From Ferrovibrio sp046297595 (GTDB lineage Bacteria; Pseudomonadota; Alphaproteobacteria; Ferrovibrionales; Ferrovibrionaceae): a stretch of 64,000 nucleotides of DNA. Positions 18,673 through 28,332 of this stretch are shown here, in pieces; position 1 is the first letter of the stretch, and every line of letters begins with the position of its first letter. The position numbers and the translations under genes are program-made. The DNA is taken from contig NZ_JBKBHT010000004.1 of the NCBI RefSeq assembly GCF_046297595.1, positions 1 through 64,000 of the forward strand, in the 5' to 3' direction. The notes under the pieces were generated by a model, which had not been told where the DNA came from, did no database searches, and worked only from the letters and a program-made list of their open reading frames with translations.

Positions 18673-19257
18673 ATGCTGTTCGGGCGCTTCCTTCCCGGAG
18701 CCACGCCGGTCCTCAACGGCGATCAGCTGTATCTGCGGGCGCCTGAAATCAACGACTACGAATCCTGGGCCACGCTGCGCGCGGTAAGTCGCGAACACCT
18801 GCAGCCCTGGGAACCGACCTGGGCGGAAGATTCCTTAAGCCGCGACGGTTATCGTCGCCGGCTGGCCTGGTTCGAGCGACTGCGCCGACAGGAATATGGC
18901 GAGGCCTATTTCATCTTCCTGCGTCGCAGCGATGGCTTACTCGGCGGAATCACCTTGTCGAATATCCGGCGCGGTGCCTCGCAATGCGGCGAGCTTGGCT
19001 ACTGGATCGGCAAGCCGCATGCCGGGCAAGGCTACATGACCGAGGCGTTGACCATCATGGTGCAGCATTGTTTCACCGCGCTGAAGCTGCATCGGCTTGA
19101 GGCGGCCTGCCTGCCGGAGAATGCACCCAGCCGACAATTGCTCGGCCGCGCCGGATTCCGCAGCGAAGGCATCCTGCGCGAATATCTCAAGATCGATGGG
19201 GCATGGCGGGACCATCAGCTTTATGCGCGGCTCGTGACCGACTCGCCTTCCGGTTAA
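18673..19257 (+). CDS. GNAT acetyltransferase, RimJ/RimL type
   Basis: 194 aa from ATG 18673, which has a GGGAAGG site ten bases upstream; an earlier in-frame start would overlap the M16 gene. RimJ-like proteins acetylate the N-terminal residue of ribosomal proteins or related substrates with acetyl-CoA. The GNAT acetyl-CoA loop is seen in GYWIGKPHAGQGYMTEAL, followed by the family's LHRLEAACLPEN and GFRSEGILREYLKIDG blocks. Specific substrate cannot be assigned. Confidence 0.9.
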   Translation: MLFGRFLPGATPVLNGDQLYLRAPEINDYESWATLRAVSREHLQPWEPTWAEDSLSRDGYRRRLAWFERLRRQEYGEAYFIFLRRSDGLLGGITLSNIRRGASQCGELGYWIGKPHAGQGYMTEALTIMVQHCFTALKLHRLEAACLPENAPSRQLLGRAGFRSEGILREYLKIDGAWRDHQLYARLVTDSPSG

Positions 19258-19355
19258 CCATATAGTTTCGCATACAACTTTATTTTGATTGTGACTTTCG
19301 TCTAAGCTCGTCCCACAGGGAGGCTGGGAAAACCCGGCCCAGGGGGATGAAAACG

Positions 19356-20531
19356 ATGACGGCTAAAACAATCTGCCGCGACGCCGGCATTACGTCTGCT
19401 GCTTTGGTATTGCTTCTGATCGGAATCGGAACGGCTCATGCCGCCGATCCCGGAGTGTTTCCGGACAAGATCGTGTTCGGGCAGGCCGCCGCCATCGAGG
19501 GGCCGGCCTCGGCACTGGGCACCGGCATGCGCGATGGTCTCATGGCGGCCTTCGCCGAAGCCAATGCCGCGGGCGGGGTGAAGGGACGCAAGCTGGAACT
19601 GGTGGTGCGCGACGATGGCTATGAACCGGCCAAGTCGGCGGCCGCCACCAGGGCGTTGCTTGCCGAAGACAAGGTTTTCGCTCTGATCGGGCCGGTGGGT
19701 ACGCCGACGGCTGCCGCCGCGCTGCCTCTGGCCACGGCCGATAACGTGCCTTTCATCGGGCCCTATACCGGTGTCGAATTCCTGCGCAATCCCTACAAGC
19801 CGAATGTGGTGAACCTGCGGGCCTCGTATTTCCAGGAGACCGAGGAGATGGTCGAGCGGCTGACCAAGGATCTCGGCCATACCCGCATCGCCATTCTGTA
19901 TCAGAACGATGCCTTCGGCCGCGCCGGCCTGGCCGGTGTGGAGCGGGCGCTGAAAAAACGCAACATGGAGCTGGCAGGTTTTGCCACTTTCGAACGCAAC
20001 ACCACGGCGGTGAAGCGGGGCCTGATCGAATTGCGCAAGGTGCAGCCGCAGGCGGTGATCATCATCGGGCCATATGCACCGGCGGGTGAGTTCATCCGGG
20101 TGGCCAAAAAGATCAACCTGAACGCTGTTTACGTGAACATCTCGTTTGTCGGTTCGGATGCGCTGGCGGGCAATCTTGGCCCCGACGGGGCCGGTGTGGT
20201 CGTGACCCAGGTGGTGCCATTTCCGCGCGACACCTCGATTCCGGCCGTGGAGCATTATCAGAAAGCGTTGCGCGAGCATGTGCCCAACGCCTTCTCGGGC
20301 TTCATATCGCTGGAAGGTTACCTTGTCGGCCGCATGACCGTGATGGCGCTGGAGCGCATCGAGGGCGAGCCGACACGTGCCGCTTTGCTGAAGGCCCTGC
20401 AGCAGGGCGAATACGACCTCGGGGGCATCAAGCTGGTTTTTGGAGCGAACGACAACCAAGGCTCAGACCAGGTCTTTCTCACCATCATCGACCGAGATGG
20501 TCGCTTCCGCGCTGCCACCGCGCTGAAATAA
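19356..20531 (+). CDS. ABC transporter substrate-binding protein, branched-chain amino-acid type
   Basis: 391 aa from ATG 19356; the AGGGGG site at 19341-19346 touches an ATG at 19347, so the second ATG with nine-base spacing fits better. A signal peptide ends near AHA. The body is a type I periplasmic-binding fold (Peripla_BP_6, LivK-like) with FGQAAAIEGPASALGTGMRDG near the N-terminus and LYQNDAFGRAGLAG mid-protein. No permease or ATPase genes are adjacent; a chemoreceptor begins 24 bp downstream, so it may serve sensing rather than uptake. The ligand is unknown. Confidence 0.9.
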   Translation: MTAKTICRDAGITSAALVLLLIGIGTAHAADPGVFPDKIVFGQAAAIEGPASALGTGMRDGLMAAFAEANAAGGVKGRKLELVVRDDGYEPAKSAAATRALLAEDKVFALIGPVGTPTAAAALPLATADNVPFIGPYTGVEFLRNPYKPNVVNLRASYFQETEEMVERLTKDLGHTRIAILYQNDAFGRAGLAGVERALKKRNMELAGFATFERNTTAVKRGLIELRKVQPQAVIIIGPYAPAGEFIRVAKKINLNAVYVNISFVGSDALAGNLGPDGAGVVVTQVVPFPRDTSIPAVEHYQKALREHVPNAFSGFISLEGYLVGRMTVMALERIEGEPTRAALLKALQQGEYDLGGIKLVFGANDNQGSDQVFLTIIDRDGRFRAATALK

Positions 20532-20555
20532 ACGCGATCAGAAGGATCTGCCGTC

Positions 20556-22955
20556 ATGACAAGCATCGATATGACTTCGGCTGCCAGCCCGGACAACCGC
20601 CAACCCTCGGTGACGCGAAATACCCATCGTTTTGGCATCCGTCGCAAGATCTACCTGGCCTTCGGCGCGATTGCCGCGCTGACCATTGTTTCGACCATCA
20701 TCGCGGAATTGTTCTTCTCGCAGATCAACGCGGCGCTGGAGAAGGTGACCGACGAGAGCCTGCCGGCGGTGATCATTTCGCTTGAGCTCTCGGCGCAAAG
20801 TGCGCAGTTGGCCGCAGCCGCGCCGGTTCTGGCCAATGCCAACAGTGAAGCGGAACGGATCGAACGCGCGAACCAGACCCGGGAGCTGGGCGAGACCATC
20901 CAGGCCGGGCTTGACTCCATGCGCCGCAGCAGCAGCGCCGCCGAGGTGGCGAAGCTGGAAGGCGCCGTAGAGAAACTGAACCAGCAGATCACCATCATCA
21001 GCGTGAACACGGCCCGCCGTCTTCAGACCGAGGCGACACGGGCCGAACTGGGGCGGAAGATCGCCGCCACCGGCGATGCCTTCGTCGCCGCCACGTCGAA
21101 ACTGTCGGACGACACGGCTTTCAATATTGTCACCACGCTGGAGAATGTGGGCAAGGGCGGTCGCAGCATCGAAGACACGGCCGGCGACATGAAGGCGCTG
21201 GCCGAATTCGAATTCGCCATGGTCGATGGCCTGTCGGAACTGGCCGCCGGGATCAGCCAGGCCGCCAGCCTGCTGGAATCCGCCGGCAATGCCCCGTCCC
21301 TGCCGGCCCTGAATGGCCTGCGCGACCGTTTCGAAGGCGCGGTGACGCGCATGAACCAGTCCCTGAAGAAGGTTCTGGATGCCTATAACGATGAATCGAT
21401 CAAACAGCCGGTGGAGGCGATGATCGCCCTGGGGCGCGGGGACGATGGGATGTTCAGCCTGCGCCAGCAGGATCTGGAAACCAGCGCCGGCACGGCCCGG
21501 GCCCTGGCCGAGGCCCGTGCCGCCGCCGCGGTGCTGGGTGAGGAGACCCGGCGCTTCGTCGCTGCCGCCAACGATGGCGCAACGGAGGCAGCGCAAAGCG
21601 CGTTCTCCACCGTACGTATCGGCATCGTGGTTTTGAGCGTGCTGGCGGTGCTGAGCATCATCGCCGCTGTGGCCGTGGCCTGGCTGTATGTCGGCCGCAA
21701 GGTGATCGCCAACATGGTCGACCTGACCGAGGTGATGGGGCGGCTGGCCAATCGCGACTGGACCACCGAGGTGCCGGACCGCAACCGGCCGGACGAAATC
21801 GGCGACATGGCGCGCGCCGTGCAGATCTTCAAGGAAAACGGCCAGGAGAACGAACGCCTGCAGCAGGAGGTCGAGCAGGGACGTGCCGTATTCGAACGCG
21901 AACGTCAGGCCCAGGAAGAAATGATCGACCGCTCGGTCGGCTTGATCGTGGCCGCCGCTGCGGCCGGCGACCTGAACCAGCGGATCGACGCAGAGCCACT
22001 GAAAGGCGTGATGCGCAAGCTGGGCGAGGGCGTCAACACCCTGCTCGATTCCTTTGCCGGCACGATCAGTGCGGTCAACCGAGTGCTGGACGGAATGGCC
22101 CATGGCGATCTGAGCCGCCGGGTGGAGGGATCGTATCAGGGTGTGTTCGCGGAGCTGCAGGAGAATGCCAACAAAACCGCCGAACAGCTGGGCGAGGTGG
22201 TGCGCCGCATTGCCGATACCGCGCGCACGGTGCGGGATGCCGCAGGCGAGATTTCATCCGGATCGACCGATCTGGCCGGTCGCACCGAACAGCAGGCCGC
22301 CAGCCTGGAAGAGACCGCGGCCTCGATGCATGAGATCACCGCGACGGTGAAGCAGAATGCCGATAACGCCCAGGCGGCCAGCCAGTTGGCGACGGCGGCA
22401 CGCAATACGGCGAATACCGGCGGTGCCGTGGTGCAGGATGCCGTGACGGCGATGGGCGGGATCGAATCCAGCTCGCAGAAGATCGTCGACATCGTGTCGC
22501 TGATCGACGAGATCGCCTTCCAGACCAACCTGCTGGCGCTCAATGCCAGCGTGGAAGCCGCCCGCGCCGGCGAGGCCGGCAAGGGTTTTGCCGTTGTCGC
22601 TCAGGAAGTCCGTGCCCTGGCGCAACGTTCGGCCAATGCCAGCAAGGAGATCAAGGACCTGATCCAGGCGTCCAACACCGAAGTGCGGCGCGGCGCCGAA
22701 CTGGTCAACCGTGCCGGCGGCGTGCTCAGCGAAATCGTCACCTCGGTGAAGAAGGTAGCCGACATCATCTCCGAAATCGCTTCGGCCAGCCGCGAGCAGG
22801 CGACCGGCCTGGAGGAAGTGAACACGGCGGTGGCGAACATGGATGAAATGACCCAGCGCAACGGCGCCCTGGTCGAGCAGACCACGGCCTCGGCGCAGGC
22901 CATGGCCAGCCAGGCCGATCAGCTCAACGAACTGGTGGCTTATTTCAGGCTGTAA
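20556..22955 (+). CDS. Methyl-accepting chemotaxis protein
   Basis: 799 aa. A membrane helix at about 34-56 and another at about 355-380 bracket a long, largely helical periplasmic domain of about 300 residues. A HAMP domain follows (about 380-432), then a second HAMP-like segment (about 475-540) and the signalling domain with the conserved hairpin tip EIAFQTNLLALNASVEAARA. Methylation helices include EQQAASLEETAASM. There is no C-terminal NWETF-type tether. It follows a periplasmic binding protein gene by 24 bp, suggesting a binding-protein-assisted receptor; that is inference. Confidence 0.94.
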   Translation: MTSIDMTSAASPDNRQPSVTRNTHRFGIRRKIYLAFGAIAALTIVSTIIAELFFSQINAALEKVTDESLPAVIISLELSAQSAQLAAAAPVLANANSEAERIERANQTRELGETIQAGLDSMRRSSSAAEVAKLEGAVEKLNQQITIISVNTARRLQTEATRAELGRKIAATGDAFVAATSKLSDDTAFNIVTTLENVGKGGRSIEDTAGDMKALAEFEFAMVDGLSELAAGISQAASLLESAGNAPSLPALNGLRDRFEGAVTRMNQSLKKVLDAYNDESIKQPVEAMIALGRGDDGMFSLRQQDLETSAGTARALAEARAAAAVLGEETRRFVAAANDGATEAAQSAFSTVRIGIVVLSVLAVLSIIAAVAVAWLYVGRKVIANMVDLTEVMGRLANRDWTTEVPDRNRPDEIGDMARAVQIFKENGQENERLQQEVEQGRAVFERERQAQEEMIDRSVGLIVAAAAAGDLNQRIDAEPLKGVMRKLGEGVNTLLDSFAGTISAVNRVLDGMAHGDLSRRVEGSYQGVFAELQENANKTAEQLGEVVRRIADTARTVRDAAGEISSGSTDLAGRTEQQAASLEETAASMHEITATVKQNADNAQAASQLATAARNTANTGGAVVQDAVTAMGGIESSSQKIVDIVSLIDEIAFQTNLLALNASVEAARAGEAGKGFAVVAQEVRALAQRSANASKEIKDLIQASNTEVRRGAELVNRAGGVLSEIVTSVKKVADIISEIASASREQATGLEEVNTAVANMDEMTQRNGALVEQTTASAQAMASQADQLNELVAYFRL

Positions 22956-22964
22956 GGAGAAACG

Positions 22965-23549
22965 TCAGGCGTGGCCGGAGACGCTGGCCAGCTTGGCCAC
23001 GTCGATGCCGATCTTGCGCACCGCGCGATCCCACAGGTTGTCGAGTTCGGGGTTGAAGATCAGCTCGAAATCGGCCGGCGCAGCCAGCCATGCATTGTCG
23101 TGGATTTCGGCATCGAGCTGCCCCGCGCCCCAGCCGGCATAACCCAGCGCGAACAGGCTGTGCTGCGGCCCGGTGCCGGTGGCGATGGCGCGCAGCACGT
23201 CCAGCGTGGCGGTCAGGCCGATGCCGATATCCTCGTCGATCTTCACGCTGCCCTGGCGCATGTAGTCGGTGGAATGCAGCACGAAGCCGCGCCCGGTCTC
23301 CACCGGGCCGCCCTGGCGCACGATGATGTCGTTCTCGGCGGTCGATTCGATGCCGAGTTGGGTGAGCAGGTTCGGGAAGGTGAGGCCGGGATAAGGCTTG
23401 TTGATCACCAGGCCCATGGCGCCTTCGGCATTGTGCGAGCACATGTAGATCACGGTGCGGGCAAAACGCGGATCGCCCATGCTCGGCATCGCGATCAGCA
23501 GCTGCCGCTCAAGGTATCCGGATATCGCCCGGCTTTCGCTCGTGGTCAT
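22965..23549 (-). CDS. YqgE/AlgH family protein (UPF0301)
   Basis: 194 aa. The family is widespread in proteobacteria and of unsettled biochemical function. The N-terminal GYLERQLLIAMPSMGDPRF and YMCSHNAEGAMGLVINKP are strongly typical, as is the GYAGWGAGQLDAEI block. Convergent with the chemoreceptor gene, ten bases apart, and divergent from the DsbD-like gene. Start ATG 23549. Confidence 0.93.
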   Translation of the reverse strand: MTTSESRAISGYLERQLLIAMPSMGDPRFARTVIYMCSHNAEGAMGLVINKPYPGLTFPNLLTQLGIESTAENDIIVRQGGPVETGRGFVLHSTDYMRQGSVKIDEDIGIGLTATLDVLRAIATGTGPQHSLFALGYAGWGAGQLDAEIHDNAWLAAPADFELIFNPELDNLWDRAVRKIGIDVAKLASVSGHA

Positions 23550-23655
23550 GCCTCTGCTCCGGTTTCACTGGAATGTTACTCCAGTCATTTCCGTTGTCCA
23601 TATATGGGGCGATTCTGCCCCTTGCAATTGGCAGGCCAGTGCGCAGATTCATGGG

Positions 23656-24453
23656 ATGATCACGACCCTGCATGCCCGACTCGCGGCAATCCTCCTGTTT
23701 ACGGCGGTTTTGGCCCTGTCAGGCGCGGGAGCAAGTTTCGCCCAGGGCATCCAGTTGCCCCATGCGGCGGTTCGTACCGCCCTGATTCAGGGCAGCGAGA
23801 ACGAGATCGGCCTGCAGGTGAAACTCGGTCCGGGCTGGAAATTCTACTGGCGCACGCCCGGCGAGGGCGGCGTGCCGGCCCAGTTCGACTGGAGCGGTTC
23901 GGAGAACCTGGCCGCCGCCGACATTGCCTGGCCCGCGCCGCGACGCATCGCCATCGGGCAGGCCGATCTTTATGGCTATACGGATGAAGTGGTGCTGCCG
24001 ATCCGGCTGAAGCCCGCGGTGGCCGGCGAGACCATTGATGTGCATCTGACCCTGGAATATGGCGTGTGCAAGGATATCTGCATCCTGCGTACCGACCGGA
24101 TGCAGCATCGTGCCGGCATACGGCCGACATCCGCCGATCTCGCCCAGCTGGCGAAATGGCGCGCACGGGTGCCGCAGCCAGCCCAGGCGGCCGGCCTGCA
24201 ACTGATAGCGATAAAGCGACTGCCCGATGCCCTGGTCGTCACGCTGCAGAGCGCCGCGCCATTCCATAATCCGGACCTGTTCGTCGAAGCCGGAACCGAG
24301 CATTGGTTCGGTCGCCCGGACGTGTCGTTCAGCCCCGATCGCCGCGAAGCAAAATTCAGGCTGGCAACGGCGCCGACCGAGAGCGTGAGCCAGCCCCTGC
24401 GGCTGACCCTGGTGGACCAGGCGCTGGCCGCCGAGATGGTGCTCAAGCCCTGA
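23656..24453 (+). CDS. Exported DsbD-alpha-like (thiol:disulfide interchange N-terminal domain) protein
   Basis: 265 aa from ATG 23656. The N-terminus is a signal peptide (ILLFTAVLALSGAGASFAQG). The remainder is the periplasmic N-terminal domain of DsbD/ScsB with a Cys pair in YGVCKDICI, the kind used to pass electrons to periplasmic partners. The membrane and thioredoxin domains of full DsbD are missing and not encoded nearby. Together with the peroxiredoxin downstream (157 bp away) it suggests redox defence, but direct coupling is inference. Confidence 0.8.
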   Translation: MITTLHARLAAILLFTAVLALSGAGASFAQGIQLPHAAVRTALIQGSENEIGLQVKLGPGWKFYWRTPGEGGVPAQFDWSGSENLAAADIAWPAPRRIAIGQADLYGYTDEVVLPIRLKPAVAGETIDVHLTLEYGVCKDICILRTDRMQHRAGIRPTSADLAQLAKWRARVPQPAQAAGLQLIAIKRLPDALVVTLQSAAPFHNPDLFVEAGTEHWFGRPDVSFSPDRREAKFRLATAPTESVSQPLRLTLVDQALAAEMVLKP

Positions 24454-24610
24454 ACTGGCAGTGTTGTCGACAGGGCATTGTTATGGCCTTGTCACCGGAT
24501 GGGGCTTGTTTCCGGCGTCGCACCGGACCATTTTATTCCGGCCGTTCCTGCGGCGCTGGGCATTCCGTTAAACAATACCCCCCTAAACAACAGACGATAA
24601 CGAGGAAACC

Positions 24611-25093
24611 ATGACCATCAAGGTTGGCGACCGCATTCCCGAAGCAACGCTGTATGTGATGTCGGACCAGGGTCCGCAGGCCGTCAAGGCGAGCGAATTC
24701 TTCAAGGGCAAGAAGGTTGCGCTGTTCGCCCTGCCGGGCGCCTTCACCCCGACCTGCTCGGCCAAGCACCTGCCGGGCTTCATCGAGAAATACGACGACC
24801 TGAAGAAGAAGGGCGTCGAGACCATTGCCTGCCTGTCGGTCAACGACGCCTTCGTGATGGGTGCCTGGGGCAAGGCGCAGAATACGGGCGACAAGGTGGT
24901 GATGCTGGCCGATGGTTCGGGCGAACTGACCAAGGCGATCGGCATGGAGTTCGATCTGTCCGCGCGCGGCCTCGGCCTGCGCTCGCAGCGCTATTCCATG
25001 CTGGTCGACGACGGCGTGGTGAAGCAGCTCAACCTAGAAAAGCCCGGCGCTTTCGAAGTGTCGGATGCCAACACCCTGCTCGGCCAGATCTGA
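24611..25093 (+). CDS. Peroxiredoxin (Prx5 type)
   Basis: 160 aa thiol peroxidase reducing hydrogen peroxide and alkyl hydroperoxides. The peroxidatic cysteine is in GAFTPTCSAKHLPGF near residue 49, typical of the Prx5/AhpC-TSA subfamily that uses glutaredoxin or glutathione; gshA is also in the window. RBS GAGG lies before ATG 24611. Transcription ends at a strong hairpin 20 bp after the stop. Confidence 0.95.
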   Translation: MTIKVGDRIPEATLYVMSDQGPQAVKASEFFKGKKVALFALPGAFTPTCSAKHLPGFIEKYDDLKKKGVETIACLSVNDAFVMGAWGKAQNTGDKVVMLADGSGELTKAIGMEFDLSARGLGLRSQRYSMLVDDGVVKQLNLEKPGAFEVSDANTLLGQI

Positions 25094-25112
25094 GAACCGG
25101 ATTGCAAACCAA

Positions 25113-25140
25113 AAGCCGGCCCTTGCGGGCCGGCTTTTTT
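25113..25140 (+). terminator. Bidirectional Rho-independent terminator
   Basis: A perfect 10-bp stem (AAGCCGGCCC with GGGCCGGCTT) around a TTGC loop is followed by six T residues on the + strand and preceded by four A residues, so it can stop both the peroxiredoxin transcript and the convergent rnhA transcript. Confidence 0.93.
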
Positions 25141-25597
25141 ATTTTCCGGCAGCGCTGCCGGCGATTTCCGTGGCCGCCGCGCGCGCCAGGACGTCAACGC
25201 GCTCGTTCTCGACATGGCCGTCATGGCCGCGCACCCAGTGCCAGTCCACCTGGTGCGGCGCCATGGCGGTTTCCATGCGTTGCCACAGGTCGACATTCTT
25301 CACCGGCTTGCGGTCGGCAGTTTTCCAGCCGCGCGCCTTCCAGCTGCGCAGCCATTTGGTGACGCCGTCGATCACATAGCGGCTGTCGGCATAAACCGCG
25401 ACATGGCAGGGGCGTTTCAGCGCCTCCAGCCCCATGATCGCCGCCATCATCTCCATACGGTTGTTGGTGGTGGCCGGTTCTCCGCCGCTCAGTTCCTTTT
25501 CGGTGCCGTTGAACCGCAGCAAGGCGGCCCAGCCGCCGGGGCCGGGATTGCCCAGGCAGGCGCCATCGGTGAAGATTTCGACGTTTTCCTCGGCCAT
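25139..25597 (-). CDS. rnhA: Ribonuclease HI
   Basis: 152 aa. It degrades the RNA strand of RNA-DNA hybrids. Acidic catalytic residues are visible in FTDGACLGNPG (Asp), NRMEMMAA (Glu), VYADSRYV (Asp) and ERVDVLAR (Asp). ATG 25597 is preferred because it lies four bases after the thrB stop with GAGG upstream; a longer start would overlap thrB. Cotranscribed with thrB and ispH. Confidence 0.96.
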   Translation of the reverse strand: MAEENVEIFTDGACLGNPGPGGWAALLRFNGTEKELSGGEPATTNNRMEMMAAIMGLEALKRPCHVAVYADSRYVIDGVTKWLRSWKARGWKTADRKPVKNVDLWQRMETAMAPHQVDWHWVRGHDGHVENERVDVLARAAATEIAGSAAGK

Positions 25598-25601
25598 GGC
25601 C

Positions 25602-26591
25602 TCAGCGCTCGATGCCATAGGCCGAAGCGCCCAGAACCTGACGGTGAAATTTCAGCTTCTTCCAGTATTCCAGCGGGTCTTTCGGCTTGACCAGCGCGCC
25701 CGGCACCTGGTTGAGCCAGTCGTATAAACGCGTCAGCAGGAAACGCAGCGCCGCACCGCGCGCAAACAGCGGCAGGCTGTGTACCTCGCCATCGGTCAGC
25801 GGCCGCACGCTTTCGTAGCCGTTCAGGAAGGCCTTTGCCTTGGTGACGTTGAAGGCGCCATCGGCCTCGAAGCACCAGGCATTCAGGCAGATCGCGATTT
25901 CGTAAGCGAAATAGTCGTTGCAGGCGAAATAGAAATCGATGAAGCCGCTGAAGCGCTCGGCCAGGAAAAAGACATTGTCGGGAAACAGATCGGCATGGAT
26001 CACGCCATGGGGCAGCGGCCGGTCGCCGGCGCGATCCGGCGCATCGGGCCAGGCCGCTTTCAGGCCATCGAATTCACGCAGGATTTCCTGTGCCAGTCCG
26101 GGCTGCACGCTGTCGGCATTGGCCTGGCAGTCGGCCACCAGCCTGGCCCAGCCGTCCACGCTCAGGGCGTTGACGCGCTGCATGGGGAAGTCGCGGCCGG
26201 CCAGATGCAGTTTTGCCGTGGCGGCGCCCAGTTCCTGGCAATGGCGGGCATTGGGTTTGCGCGGCCAGACACCTTTCAGGAAGCTGATGATGGCGCAGGG
26301 ACGGCCGGCCACCTCGTTCAGCGTATTGCCGTCGCGATCATGGATCGCGGTCGGGCAGGCCAGGCCCTTGGCGGCCAGATGGTTCATCAGGTCGAGGAAA
26401 TAGGGCAGGTCGTCGCGTTTCACCCGGCGCTCGTAGAGCGTGAGGATGTAGGTATCCTTCTCGGTGACCAGCAAATAATTGGAATTCTCGACGCCTTCCG
26501 CGATGCCTTTGCAGGAAACCGGCGCTCCGAGGTCGTAGCGGGCCAGCAGGCCGGCCAGCTGGTCGTCGTCGATTTCGGTGTAGACAGCCAT
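25602..26591 (-). CDS. thrB: Homoserine kinase (ThrB, choline/ethanolamine kinase-like fold)
   Basis: 329 aa. It phosphorylates homoserine for threonine synthase. This is the alphaproteobacterial APH-fold type, not the GHMP type: catalytic HADLFPDNVF and the following IDFYFACNDY metal site are present near residues 190-215. Start ATG 26591. Lies in the ispH-thrB-rnhA operon; thrC is elsewhere in the window at 15976. Confidence 0.95.
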   Translation of the reverse strand: MAVYTEIDDDQLAGLLARYDLGAPVSCKGIAEGVENSNYLLVTEKDTYILTLYERRVKRDDLPYFLDLMNHLAAKGLACPTAIHDRDGNTLNEVAGRPCAIISFLKGVWPRKPNARHCQELGAATAKLHLAGRDFPMQRVNALSVDGWARLVADCQANADSVQPGLAQEILREFDGLKAAWPDAPDRAGDRPLPHGVIHADLFPDNVFFLAERFSGFIDFYFACNDYFAYEIAICLNAWCFEADGAFNVTKAKAFLNGYESVRPLTDGEVHSLPLFARGAALRFLLTRLYDWLNQVPGALVKPKDPLEYWKKLKFHRQVLGASAYGIER

Positions 26592-26600
26592 GGAGCGGGA

Positions 26601-27563
26601 TCAGGCGGCAGGGATTTCGAGGGCGGCGGGCAGCTTGAACTGCACGGATTCGGTGGCGGTTTCGATTTCGCGCATGCTGACATCAAAGCGCTGGCGGAAG
26701 GCATCGATCACTTCCTCGACCAGCACTTCCGGGGCGCTGGCGCCTGCGGTGATGCCGACGCTGCGGATGCCCTCCAGTGCGGTCCAGTCGATATCGGCGG
26801 CCCGCTGCACCAGCAGGGCCTGTTTGCAGCCGGCACGTTTGGCCACTTCCACCAGACGCAACGAGTTGGAGGAATTCGGCGCGCCGATCACCAGCACCGC
26901 CTCGCAATCGCTGGCAATCGCCTTCACCGCGGCCTGGCGGTTGGTGGTGGCGTAGCAGATGTCTTCCTTTTTCGGCCCTTCGATCTGCGGGAAGCGTCGG
27001 CGCAGGGCCGCGATGATCTCGGCCGTATCATCCACCGAAAGCGTGGTCTGGGTGATATAGGCCAGCGGCTCGTCGGACGTGACGGATAGATGCCCGACAT
27101 CGGCCACCGTCTCGATCAGCAGCACGGCACCGGCCGGCAGCTGCCCCATGGTACCGATCACTTCGGGATGGCCGGCATGGCCGATCAGCACGATGCGGCG
27201 GCCTTCGCGGTGATGGCGTTCGGCCTCGCGATGCACCTTGCTGACCAGCGGGCAGGTGGCATCGAGATAGGAGAGGGCGCGGGCCTCGGCGTCGGCCGGC
27301 ACCGATTTCGGCACGCCATGGGCCGAAAACACCACATGGGCACCCGGCGGCACCTCGTCCAGCTCGTCGACGAAGACGGCGCCCTTGGCAGCCAGGCTGT
27401 CGACCACGAAGCGGTTATGCACGATTTCGTGGCGCACATAGACCGGTGCCCCGAAACGTTCCAGCGCCCGCTCCACGATCTGGATCGCCCGATCCACGCC
27501 GGCGCAGAAGCCGCGCGGTGCGGCCAGCACAAGGGTGATCGGGGGGCGGGGGGCAGGGTTCAT
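26601..27563 (-). CDS. ispH: 4-hydroxy-3-methylbut-2-enyl diphosphate reductase
   Basis: 320 aa iron-sulfur enzyme of the last step of the MEP isoprenoid pathway. The three cluster cysteines are in GFCAGVDRAI, DATCPLVSKVH and DICYATTNRQ; substrate-binding histidines in RHEIVHN and GHAGHPE are present. ATG 27563 is preferred to the GTG just upstream. First gene of ispH-thrB-rnhA, nine bases before thrB. Confidence 0.96.
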   Translation of the reverse strand: MNPAPRPPITLVLAAPRGFCAGVDRAIQIVERALERFGAPVYVRHEIVHNRFVVDSLAAKGAVFVDELDEVPPGAHVVFSAHGVPKSVPADAEARALSYLDATCPLVSKVHREAERHHREGRRIVLIGHAGHPEVIGTMGQLPAGAVLLIETVADVGHLSVTSDEPLAYITQTTLSVDDTAEIIAALRRRFPQIEGPKKEDICYATTNRQAAVKAIASDCEAVLVIGAPNSSNSLRLVEVAKRAGCKQALLVQRAADIDWTALEGIRSVGITAGASAPEVLVEEVIDAFRQRFDVSMREIETATESVQFKLPAALEIPAA

Positions 27564-27773
27564 CACGATCGGGCCTTAAATCAGCCTTTGCAGATCAACG
27601 GGTTGCGGCCAGGTTGCGCGGGCCAGTCGCTTGTCTGGGGCGGGACCCTCTTCTATACAGAAGGGGCCCTGAAACTGCCGGGCAAGCTAGTACACTCGTC
27701 GCGCGAAGGAAAGGCTGCCATAACCGGTTGGCCACTGTCCCGAGCGTGCATCCCGACCGGTGAGCGCTGAATC

Positions 27774-28319
27774 ATGACCCTGCGTTTTTCCCGCCTGACG
27801 ACGTTATCCGTGCTGGCCGTGCTGATCTCGGCCGGGTTGCTGGCGGGTTGCAGCACCAAGCGGCCCAACCTGCCGCCCTGCCCGCGGGTCGGCATCCTTG
27901 GCGATGCACAGAAGGCGACCCAGTTCCGCGACGGTCCCGGCCGCGACCTGACCGATGTGACCTTCGAGACCCAGCTGCTCGACTATAACGGCGAGTGCAA
28001 ATACGAAGACAAGCAGAGCGCGGTGGTGGTGACCTTCGTGCTGCAGGTGGCTGCCACCCTGGGGCCGGCCGCCACTACTCCGGAGGCGCAGGTGCCGTAT
28101 TTTGTCGCCATCGTCGACAAGCAGCAGAACGTGCTCTCGCGTGAGCGCTTTGTCGCCCGCGTGCCCTTCCGCGAGGGCCGTCGTCGCGTGGTGGTGGCCG
28201 AGGAACTGGAACAGCGGATTCCGCTGGCCGACCGACGCACCAGCGATATCGAAATCCTGATCGGCCTGGAAATGCCGCGCGACCAGCTGGAGAAGAACCG
28301 TCTGCAGCGCGGCTTCTGA
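27774..28319 (+). CDS. Lipoprotein of unknown function
   Basis: 181 aa. A basic N-terminus and hydrophobic helix end in a lipobox (LLAGC), so the mature protein should start at the cysteine near residue 26 and be attached to a membrane. The mature part contains a few conserved-looking beta segments (VVVTFVLQVAATLG, PYFVAIVDKQQNVLSRERF) and no motif I can name. It lies 14 bp before a YeiH-type gene. The 210 bp upstream hold its promoter and that of ispH; no clear sites stand out. Confidence 0.75.
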   Translation: MTLRFSRLTTLSVLAVLISAGLLAGCSTKRPNLPPCPRVGILGDAQKATQFRDGPGRDLTDVTFETQLLDYNGECKYEDKQSAVVVTFVLQVAATLGPAATTPEAQVPYFVAIVDKQQNVLSRERFVARVPFREGRRRVVVAEELEQRIPLADRRTSDIEILIGLEMPRDQLEKNRLQRGF

Positions 28320-28332
28320 CCGGCCTTTCCGC

